DNA of 64,000 bases, from NCBI GenBank assembly GCA_046348995.1, contig JAXMDB010000004.1:186001-250000 (forward strand), given 5' to 3'. Of this stretch, positions 18,114-24,779 are shown in pieces. The position numbers and the translations under genes are program-made. Source of the DNA: JANNSX01 sp046348995 (GTDB taxonomy: Bacteria > Pseudomonadota > Alphaproteobacteria > Rhizobiales > Hyphomicrobiaceae). The notes beneath the pieces were generated by a model that made no database searches, was not told the origin of the DNA, and saw only the letters and a list, made by a program, of their open reading frames with translations. Positions within the stretch are counted from its first letter, which is position 1; each line of letters starts with the position of its first letter.

Positions 18114-18317
18114 GTTCTCCCTGCCGCAACCGGATGCGTATCCAGTCCCGGTAGACGCCGTGTCCTCCCGCGCTTCGTCAGACGCCTCTGCAGAAGCGCC
18201 CCTCGCCGGGTGACGGGATCAGTATCTGTGAGGTTTGAGGGGCGGGGATAATTTCGGGTTCGATTGTTTCAGATATGGTGAATGCTAGGTGTAGGGGATG
18301 GGTATTCTGCGCCTGGA

Positions 18318-18468
18318 GCTGCCCCTCACCCTTCCCTCTCCCCATGAGCACTTCGTGCCCATGGGGAGAGGCGGAAACCAACGACGTTCCTGATGTGCGG
18401 TGAGCACGAGGCCAGCCTCCTCTCCCCGTAGCGTCAGCGTACGGGGAGGGGGCAGGGTGAGGGGCAGC
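18318..18468. repeat. Palindromic repeat copy 1 (gcccctcaccctt family)
   Basis: Begins gctgcccctcaccct and ends with the near-complement agggtgaggggcagc, with internal ctctcccc and cgtacggggag segments that also pair. It is a non-coding foldback of about 150 bases, MITE-like in form. A related copy lies on the other side of the DUF559 gene. Confidence 0.8.
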
Positions 18469-18494
18469 CGAGCTCGCGATCTTCGCCAAGCCCG

Positions 18495-18857
18495 TCAGTC
18501 ACCTTGAGCGACCAGCGCCTCCGAGATCGCATCGAGGACACCGGCAAGGTTCTCGATCACGTCGATGTTTTCGAACCGAAGGACTCGATAGCCGAGCGCG
18601 CTGAGCTTCGCGGTACGGTCGGCATCGGCGGCCCGTTCCGCATCGGTGCCGTGCGTCGCGCCATCGACCTCGATGATGAGCATGGCATCACGGCATAGGA
18701 AGTCTGCGAAGAAGTCGTCGATCGGGGCTTGCCGCACGAACTTAAGACCGTTGAGGCGACGGCCACGCAGTGCGCCCCAGAGCCTGCGCTCGGCGAAACC
18801 CGATTGGGATCGCAGAACCCGCGCGCGGTTGGTCCGCCATGGCTGCTCGCCGCGCAT
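18495..18857 (-). CDS. DUF559 domain protein (VSR-like nuclease fold)
   Basis: 120-residue protein of the DUF559 family, distantly related to very-short-patch-repair and PD-(D/E)XK nucleases. The core is AMLIIEVDGATHGTDAERAADADR, with the acidic EVDG and a downstream Arg/Lys helix, then a final LGYRVLRFENIDV strand. AAAGGA six bases before the ATG supports the start. It is bracketed within 30 bases on each side by two copies of a palindromic repeat, as if the gene had travelled with or been captured between them. No methyltransferase is nearby, so it is not an obvious restriction system. Confidence 0.87.
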   Translation of the reverse strand: MRGEQPWRTNRARVLRSQSGFAERRLWGALRGRRLNGLKFVRQAPIDDFFADFLCRDAMLIIEVDGATHGTDAERAADADRTAKLSALGYRVLRFENIDVIENLAGVLDAISEALVAQGD

Positions 18858-18881
18858 GTAGCGTCCTTTCGTGCTCGGAGC

Positions 18882-19030
18882 GGCCCCTCACCCTTCCCTC
18901 TTCCCGTTCGCAGCAATGGCTGCGACGGGGAGAGGAGGAGAGCGCGTGCGCCCCTGACGTGAGGAGGGCACGGTTCGGGCCTCCTCTCCCCGTAGCGTGA
19001 GCGTACGGGGAGAGGGTGGGGTGAGGGGCA
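18882..19030. repeat. Palindromic repeat copy 2 (gcccctcaccctt family)
   Basis: Second copy of the same foldback: starts ggcccctcacccttccctc, ends gggtggggtgaggggc, and shares the ctcctctccccgtagcgt block with copy 1. Length and orientation match copy 1, so the pair are direct repeats of a palindromic unit on either side of the DUF559 gene. It fills nearly all of the gap to the flavin monooxygenase gene. Confidence 0.82.
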
Positions 19031-19057
19031 GCCGCCAGGGAAATCTTCCCCCCGCGC

Positions 19058-20401
19058 TCAATTCTTGAGATAGCTCTCCATCGAGTCCTCGAGCGCATCC
19101 TTCCACGGCGTGTGGTGCAGCGGGGCCTTGGTCCCCGTGATCACCGAGGTGTAGGCGTTGTTGCGGAAGGTCATGATGTTCTTCTTCTTGTGCTCCTTCC
19201 ACTCGAAGAAGGCTTCGCAGGCGCCGTCGACGTTGAACGAGGGATAGTCGGTCTCGGCGATCAGCTCCTTCACGTAGTCGCCCTGGTAGTGGATGGCATC
19301 GTGCGCGTCCTTGCCCTCGTCCTCGTGCGCCACGCGATGGGCGACGTCCTTCAAGAGCACCGCCTTGTCGGCGGGAACAGCGATCCGGCCCATTATGGCG
19401 TCACGCACCCACCAGGCTTGCGCATCGAACATGTTGAAGGTGAACCACTGGTCCTGCATGCCCAAGTAGAAGAGCTTCGGGTTGTGCACCCAGACGACGC
19501 CCTTGTAGAGGTCGGCCGTCGCCAGCCGGTTCGCGGTCTTCAAACGCAGATCGTCGGGCAGGAACGGGAAGTGGTGCTTGTAGCCGGTGCACAGGATGAT
19601 GACGTCGATCTTCTTCGACGTGCCGTCGCCGAAGAAGGCGTGGTGCTCGTCGACGCGCTCGAGGCCCGGCTTCTCCTCCCAGTTGTCCGGCCATTTGAAG
19701 CCCATGGGCGCGCGGCGATAGGTGTTGGTGATGGATTTGGCGCCGTATTTCCAGCACTGGCTGCCGACGTCCTCGGCCGAATAGGACGTGCCGACGATCA
19801 GGATGTCCTTGCCCGCGAATTCGCGCGCGTCGCGGAAATCATGCGCGTGCAGGACGCGGCCGTTGAATTTGTCGAAGCCCGGATACTCCGGCACGTTCGG
19901 CACGCTGAAGTGCCCCGAGGCGACGATGACGTTGTCGAACACCTCGTCGTACATGTGGTCTTTCGCGAGATCATGCACGGTGACGGTGAAGTTGCCCTTG
20001 GCCGGATCGTACTTGACCATGCGGACGGTGGTGTTGAAGCGGATCCAGTCGCGCACGCCGGCCTTCTTGACGCGGCCCTCGATGTAGTCGAACAGCACCG
20101 CGCGCGGGGGATAGCTGCCGATCTGCTTGCCGAAATGCCCCTCGAAGGAATAGTCGGCGAACTCGAGGCCCTCCTTGGGGCCGTTCGACCACAGATAGCG
20201 GTACATCGAGCAGTGGACCGGCTCGCCGTTCTCGTCGAGGCCGGTGCGCCAGGTGTAGTTCCAAAGCCCGCCCCAGTCCGACTGCTTCTCGAAGCAGACG
20301 ATCTCGGGGATCTCCGCGCCCTTGGCTTTCGCCGACTGGAAGGCCCGGAGCTGCGCCAGACCCGACGGCCCCGCCCCGATGACCGCTACGCGCTTCGCCA
20401 T
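19058..20401 (-). CDS. tmm: Bacterial flavin-containing monooxygenase, trimethylamine monooxygenase type
   Basis: FAD- and NADPH-dependent monooxygenase of 447 residues. It has the FAD motif GAGPSGLAQLRAF near the start, the NADPH motif VGTSYSAEDVGSQC, and blocks that match from memory the Methylophaga-type trimethylamine monooxygenase almost along its full length (FEKQSDWGGLWNYTWRTG, SMYRYLWSNGPKEGLEFADY, GMQDQWFTFNMFDAQAWW). These enzymes oxidise trimethylamine to its N-oxide, giving carbon/nitrogen use or osmolyte and redox roles. No tdm, gmaS or TMAO transporter gene is adjacent, so it may serve another amine or work from a distance. Divergent from trpC-moaC across about 185 bases. Confidence 0.88.
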   Translation of the reverse strand: MAKRVAVIGAGPSGLAQLRAFQSAKAKGAEIPEIVCFEKQSDWGGLWNYTWRTGLDENGEPVHCSMYRYLWSNGPKEGLEFADYSFEGHFGKQIGSYPPRAVLFDYIEGRVKKAGVRDWIRFNTTVRMVKYDPAKGNFTVTVHDLAKDHMYDEVFDNVIVASGHFSVPNVPEYPGFDKFNGRVLHAHDFRDAREFAGKDILIVGTSYSAEDVGSQCWKYGAKSITNTYRRAPMGFKWPDNWEEKPGLERVDEHHAFFGDGTSKKIDVIILCTGYKHHFPFLPDDLRLKTANRLATADLYKGVVWVHNPKLFYLGMQDQWFTFNMFDAQAWWVRDAIMGRIAVPADKAVLLKDVAHRVAHEDEGKDAHDAIHYQGDYVKELIAETDYPSFNVDGACEAFFEWKEHKKKNIMTFRNNAYTSVITGTKAPLHHTPWKDALEDSMESYLKN

Positions 20402-20586
20402 GTTTCCTCTCCCAATGCTTCTCGTGTTCTTGCCTTGATCGTGGCTTTCGACCTCGGCCGGACGCCGGCCGGTCGAGGGAAGCGTACCCCGTGCCAGTCG
20501 GCAGTGGTAGGACAGATTCGTCGCGTGTCGGCGGGACCCGCCGGACCGCCCTTCCCCACGCCCCGTCCCCGTCGTAGTCTCCGCCC

Positions 20587-21903
20587 ATGTCCGATATCCT
20601 CGACAAGATCAACGCCTACAAGCGCACCGAGATCGCTCAAGCCAAGGAGCGGCTGCCGCTCGCCCGTCTCAAGACCGACGCCCAGCGCGCCGGGCCGACG
20701 CGGGGCTTCGTCAACGCGCTCGCCGCGCGCATCTCGGCGGGCGCTCCGGCGCTCATCGCCGAGATCAAAAAAGCGAGCCCGTCTAAAGGCTTGATCCGCC
20801 CCGACTTCGATCCTCCGGCGCTCGCCCGGGCCTACGAGGCGGGAGGCGCGGCCTGCCTCTCGGTGCTGACGGATACCCCCTCGTTCCAGGGCGCGCCCGA
20901 GTATCTGACGATGGCCCGCAAGGCCGTGAAGCTGCCGGCCTTGCGCAAGGACTTCATGCTCGACCCCTACCAGGTGGTGGAGGCGCGGGCCTGGGGGGCG
21001 GACGCCATCCTCATCATCATGGCCTCGGTCACCAACGCCGAGGCGCAAGCCTTGATGGACGCGGCGCGCGATTGGGACATGGATGCGCTCGTCGAGGTGC
21101 ACGACGAGGCGGAGCTCGAGCGCGCCGTCGAGATCGACGCCGACCTCATCGGCATCAACAATCGCAACCTGAAGACCTTCGAGACGACGCTCGAGACGAC
21201 GGAGCGGCTCGCCCGCCTCGTGCCGCGCGGCAAGCTCATCGTCTCGGAAAGCGGCATCTTCACCCATCACGACATCGCCCGGCTGCAGCGGGCCGGCGTC
21301 AGGACCTACCTCGTCGGCGAGAGCCTGATGCGGCAGCCGGACGTGACGGCGGCGACCCGCAAGCTGCTCGATCCCGCCGACGATGCGGTCGAGGAGCTCG
21401 TCCGGCCCGAGCTCACGCATATCGACGAGACGGGCGCGGCGCGGATGGTCGACGTCTCCGACAAGGCCGTCACCGAGCGGACGGCGGTCGCCGAAGGCTT
21501 CGTGCGGATGGACAAGGAGACGCTCGCGCTGCTGACGAGCGTTCGGGTGCCCAAGGGCGACGTCATGGCCACGGCGCGCATCGCCGGCATCATGGCCGCC
21601 AAGCGGACCCACGAGCTCATCCCGCTCTGCCATCCGCTGCCGATCACGAAGGTGACGGTGGATCTGGGACCGGGCCAGTCGCCGCCCGGCATCCATGTGC
21701 GCGCGACCGTCAAGGTCGCGGCGAAAACCGGCGTCGAGATGGAGGCGCTGACGGCCGTGTCGGTCGCCTGCCTGACGATTTACGACATGCTGAAAGCGGC
21801 CGATCGCGGCATGGTCATCGAGGCCGTGCGGCTCGTCGAGAAATCGGGCGGGCGCTCGGGCGATTACCGCGCGAAAGACAAGGAGCCCGGCCGTGGCGCA
21901 TGA
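20587..21903 (+). CDS. trpC-moaC: Fused indole-3-glycerol-phosphate synthase and MoaC
   Basis: One uninterrupted 438-codon frame. Residues 1 to about 265 are TrpC (IAEIKKASPSKG, ALRKDFMLDPYQV, IGINNRNLKTF, VSESGIF), the tryptophan-pathway enzyme making indole-3-glycerol phosphate. Residues from about 272 are MoaC (LTHIDETGAARMVDVSDKA, LIPLCHPLPIT, TGVEMEALTAVSVACLTIYD), forming cyclic pyranopterin monophosphate for molybdenum cofactor. The two are normally separate adjacent genes in this group. No ATG, GTG or TTG lies in frame at the junction, so independent MoaC synthesis from here is not evident. moeA overlaps the 3' end by 11 bases. trpD and trpG are not in the window. Confidence 0.93.
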   Translation: MSDILDKINAYKRTEIAQAKERLPLARLKTDAQRAGPTRGFVNALAARISAGAPALIAEIKKASPSKGLIRPDFDPPALARAYEAGGAACLSVLTDTPSFQGAPEYLTMARKAVKLPALRKDFMLDPYQVVEARAWGADAILIIMASVTNAEAQALMDAARDWDMDALVEVHDEAELERAVEIDADLIGINNRNLKTFETTLETTERLARLVPRGKLIVSESGIFTHHDIARLQRAGVRTYLVGESLMRQPDVTAATRKLLDPADDAVEELVRPELTHIDETGAARMVDVSDKAVTERTAVAEGFVRMDKETLALLTSVRVPKGDVMATARIAGIMAAKRTHELIPLCHPLPITKVTVDLGPGQSPPGIHVRATVKVAAKTGVEMEALTAVSVACLTIYDMLKAADRGMVIEAVRLVEKSGGRSGDYRAKDKEPGRGA

Positions 21904-23116
21904 CGGTCACGGCGACACGCTGCTCCCCGTCGAGACGGCGCTGGCGCGCATCCTCGAGGGCGCGAAGGCGATCGATTGGGAGAGCGTGCCGCTTGGCGCC
22001 GCGCCCGGCCGTGTGCTGGCGAAAGACGTCGCGGCCCGCCTGACGCAGCCGCCCTTCGACGCCTCCGCCATGGACGGCTACGCGGTGCGCGCGGCGGATG
22101 CGGGCGCCGTGGGCGCGCGTCTCGCGGTGATCGGCCAATCGGCGGCAGGGCATGCGTTCTCTGGGGCCGTCTCGGCGGGTGAGGCCGTCCGCATCTTCAC
22201 CGGCGCGCCCGTGCCCGAAGGCGCCGATACCGTGCTCATTCAGGAGGACGCGACCCGCGACGGCGATACCGTCGTCGTCAACGAGGCGGTGCGCGCGAGG
22301 CAGAACGTCCGGCCGGCCGGCTTCGACTTCAAGGCGGGGAACCGCGTGATGACCGCGGGCGCTGTCGTTTCCCCGCGCCACATCGCGCTCGCCGCCGCGT
22401 CCGGCCGCGCCTCGCTCGATGTCGTCAGGCGTCCGAAAGTGGCGATCCTGGCGACCGGCGACGAGCTCGTGCTGCCGGGAACGGTGCCGGAGCCGGCGCA
22501 GATCGTCTCCTCGACGCCGCCGGCGCTCGCCGCCATGGTGAGCGCGGCGGGCGGCGCGCCGGGCTTCCTCGGCATCGCCAAAGACACGCTCGAGGATCTT
22601 GCCCGGCATCTCGCCAAGGCCCGCGACGCCGACATCGTCGTCACCATCGGCGGCGCCTCTGTCGGCGATCACGACCTCGTCGACAAGGCGCTCGCGGCCC
22701 AAGGCGTGACGCTCGACTTCTGGAAGATCGCCATGCGGCCGGGCAAGCCCATGATGTTCGGCCGCAAGGGCACCCAGCGCTACATCGGCCTGCCGGGCAA
22801 TCCGGTCTCGGCGCTGATCTGCGCGGAAGTCTTCCTGATGCCGCTCGTGCGCCGCCTCGCCGGCCGCGCCGAGACGGGCTCGCTACGATCCGTTGCACTG
22901 GCAAGCGCAATCGAGGCCAACGGCCCCCGCAAGCATTTCCTACGCGCCAAGCTCGGCCGCGCCGCCGACGGCTCCGAGACCGTGACGCCCCTCTCCTCGC
23001 AGGATTCCTCGCTGCTCTTCACCCTCGCCACCGCCGACGCGCTGATCGTGCGGGAGCCAGGAGCCGCGGCGGCTGGGGTGGGCGAGGTGGTCGAGGTGAT
23101 GGGGTTTGGGGTTTGA
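21893..23116 (+). CDS. moeA: Molybdopterin molybdenumtransferase
   Basis: Inserts molybdenum into adenylated molybdopterin, completing the cofactor; 407 residues. It shows PPFDASAMDGYAVRAAD, the GAPVPEGADTVL segment, GDEL in the MoeA/MogA-like domain, GGASVGDHD and RPGKPMMFG. The start is GTG with AAGGAG about eight bases upstream; it overlaps the end of the TrpC-MoaC frame, so translation is coupled and the two cofactor steps are made together. Confidence 0.95.
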   Translation: MAHDGHGDTLLPVETALARILEGAKAIDWESVPLGAAPGRVLAKDVAARLTQPPFDASAMDGYAVRAADAGAVGARLAVIGQSAAGHAFSGAVSAGEAVRIFTGAPVPEGADTVLIQEDATRDGDTVVVNEAVRARQNVRPAGFDFKAGNRVMTAGAVVSPRHIALAAASGRASLDVVRRPKVAILATGDELVLPGTVPEPAQIVSSTPPALAAMVSAAGGAPGFLGIAKDTLEDLARHLAKARDADIVVTIGGASVGDHDLVDKALAAQGVTLDFWKIAMRPGKPMMFGRKGTQRYIGLPGNPVSALICAEVFLMPLVRRLAGRAETGSLRSVALASAIEANGPRKHFLRAKLGRAADGSETVTPLSSQDSSLLFTLATADALIVREPGAAAAGVGEVVEVMGFGV

Positions 23117-23123
23117 TGGCCGC

Positions 23124-23408
23124 ATGACGAGCTTACCGCCTCGGGACTTACGGTGCTTCGTCTGCCGCCACGTCGGCGACGCGGGCGCCCCGGTATTGCT
23201 CGTAAGTCGAGCAGACGGAGATTGGTGCTTTCTGTGCGGAGGACTTCACTCTCAGAGCCACACCGAATTTCGCGTTGCCGGTATCGGTCACCTTTTTGAT
23301 CGGGATGCGACACTGACCGAATTAGCCGATCTCGAACCCGAATGGGAGGCGGAGAGAGCAACGGAAACGAGCGCATGGCTACGCACGCGATGTGTGACAT
23401 CAGCTTGA
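23124..23408 (+). CDS. Small CxxC-containing protein of unknown function
   Basis: 94 residues starting MTSLPPRDLRCFVCRHVGDA, just seven bases after the moeA stop. It has two CxxC pairs (CFVC and, near residue 38, CFLC followed by GG and a His), an arrangement suited to one structural zinc. I do not recognise a named family with confidence. Codon use is similar to its neighbours and the length is consistent with a real gene. It ends 15 bases before the first lexA operator, so it may be a moeA operon partner. Confidence 0.55.
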   Translation: MTSLPPRDLRCFVCRHVGDAGAPVLLVSRADGDWCFLCGGLHSQSHTEFRVAGIGHLFDRDATLTELADLEPEWEAERATETSAWLRTRCVTSA

Positions 23409-23423
23409 CTCAGCCCCCTTGCG

Positions 23424-23438
23424 GAACATCACGCGAAC
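23424..23438. promoter_or_regulatory. LexA (SOS) box 1
   Basis: GAAC-N7-GAAC, which reads GTTC-N7-GTTC on the other strand and matches the alphaproteobacterial LexA direct-repeat operator exactly. It lies about 55 bases before the lexA start, where autoregulation is expected. Confidence 0.85.
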
Positions 23439-23448
23439 ATGCTAGGGT

Positions 23449-23463
23449 GTTCCCGGTTTGTAC
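23449..23463. promoter_or_regulatory. Possible second LexA box
   Basis: GTTC-N7-GTAC, one mismatch from the consensus direct repeat, in opposite orientation to box 1 and 10 bases after it. Weaker evidence than box 1; it could be a second operator half or chance. Confidence 0.45.
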
Positions 23464-23492
23464 AGCGTACCCACGCAACAACCGGAGCTGCC

Positions 23493-24200
23493 ATGCTCAC
23501 GTCCAAACAGAAAGAGCTGCTGCTCTTCATCAATAGCCGCTTGCAAGAGACCGGCGTGCCGCCCTCGTTCGACGAGATGAAGGAGGCGCTCGAGCTCAAG
23601 TCGAAATCGGGCATCCACCGCCTCATCATGGCGCTGGAGGAGCGCGGCTTCATCCGCCGCTTGCCGCATCGCGCCCGGGCACTCGAGGTCATTCGCCTGC
23701 CCGAGGGCTTGAGCGAAAGCCCGCGTGAGGCCGCCCGCGGCTTCGTGCCGAGCGTCATCGAGGGCGGGGGCCGCCGTCCGGCCGCTCCCGTGGCTGCGCC
23801 GCCGCCTCAGCATGCCGATCATCTCAATGTGCCGATGATGGGCCGCATCGCGGCGGGCGTGCCGATCTCAGCCATCCAGGATCACTCCGACGACATCACG
23901 GTGCCGGCGAGCTACGCCGACGGCGGCGAATTGTTCGCGCTCGAGGTCAAAGGCGACTCGATGATCGAGGCCGGCATCTTCGACGGCGACACCGTCATCA
24001 TCCGGCGCGGCGACACCGCCACCAACGGCGACATCGTCGTCGCCCTCGTCGACAACGAGGAGGCGACCTTGAAGCGGCTGCGGCGCCGCGGCGCGTCCAT
24101 CGCGCTCGAAGCCGCCAATCCCGCCTACGAGACCCGCATCTTCGGCCCCGACCGCGTGTCGATCCAGGGCAAGCTCGTGGCGCTGCTCAGGAGGTATTGA
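23493..24200 (+). CDS. lexA: LexA repressor
   Basis: SOS-response repressor and RecA-stimulated self-cleaving protease, 235 residues. The winged-helix domain begins MLTSKQKELLLFINSRL and includes SKSGIHRLIMALEERGFI as recognition region. The cleavage pair is Ala121-Gly122 (RIAAGVP), with catalytic Ser156 (GDSMIEAG) and Lys194 (EATLKRL). The linker between domains is long (Pro/Ala-rich, about 85-110), as in alphaproteobacteria. I chose the ATG with GGAG upstream rather than one 18 codons earlier that would fall inside the operator region. Two LexA boxes precede it, so it is autoregulated. Confidence 0.96.
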   Translation: MLTSKQKELLLFINSRLQETGVPPSFDEMKEALELKSKSGIHRLIMALEERGFIRRLPHRARALEVIRLPEGLSESPREAARGFVPSVIEGGGRRPAAPVAAPPPQHADHLNVPMMGRIAAGVPISAIQDHSDDITVPASYADGGELFALEVKGDSMIEAGIFDGDTVIIRRGDTATNGDIVVALVDNEEATLKRLRRRGASIALEAANPAYETRIFGPDRVSIQGKLVALLRRY

Positions 24201-24286
24201 GAGAGGCGGACGTTCGGAGCGTCTGCACGTCCGGCCGAAGCCATCGACCTCGGCGGAGGTGCGCGTCCGTCAGCGGCGCGGGAGTT

Positions 24287-24534
24287 CCTGGACGTCACGG
24301 TCGCACGATACAAAACCGTAGGGGCGACCGGCAGGTCGCCCACTGTGGTGCCGTCATGCGGGACGGCCCGCACCATCAGCTCGCGACCTCTCGGCGATGG
24401 GCAGTGTTGTGGACGTTCATTCGGTCTCACGGCGTGATTTTGGTGTGTTCCGGGTCCGGACTGGATGGAAAGCCTCCTGACAGCACGCATCGAAATCCCT
24501 GGACGTCACGGCCGCACCATCCAGAACCGTAGGG
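24287..24534. repeat. Pair of direct repeats in a 579-base gene-free stretch
   Basis: The 37-base unit 24287-24323 (cctggacgtcacgg...aaccgtaggg) recurs at 24498-24534 with four mismatches. The second copy runs straight into a palindromic element. The gap from the lexA stop to the DUF4153 stop holds these repeats and nothing that looks coding. Confidence 0.75.
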
Positions 24535-24627
24535 TGGACAGACCCCGGACGTGATCCGGGGAAGTCCACCATCGAGAGCACGGTGCCTGACACGGCGGAC
24601 TTCGCGAAGAGCTCAGTCCGCCCTACG
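24527..24627. repeat. Palindromic element of the ccgtaggg(t/c)gg family, copy A
   Basis: Starts ccgtagggtggac and ends cagtccgccctacg. Arms are imperfectly complementary and enclose a second short palindrome (ccccggacgtgatccgggg). Same family as the copies near 46.1, 50.2 and (half) 42.3 kb. Confidence 0.75.
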
Positions 24628-24779
24628 ATTTTGTGATTTTCTCTGGCCAGCTCCCGAGGAACTCCGGCCTCCCGAGAGTGAAGCCGATGCGCGCCCGAGT
24701 GTCGAGCGGCGATGATTTATCTGGCCGAGTCCGCCTCTGCTTGGCAGGCCGCTCGAGTCTCGGGTCCTCGAACATTTTC

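Noticed and set aside
18495..18857. Restriction-modification system from the DUF559 gene
   Set aside because: No methyltransferase or second restriction subunit lies within the window.
17729..19057. CRISPR array from the repeated motifs near the DMT exporter and DUF559 genes
   Set aside because: Repeats are palindromic, few and irregularly spaced, with no uniform spacers and no cas genes.
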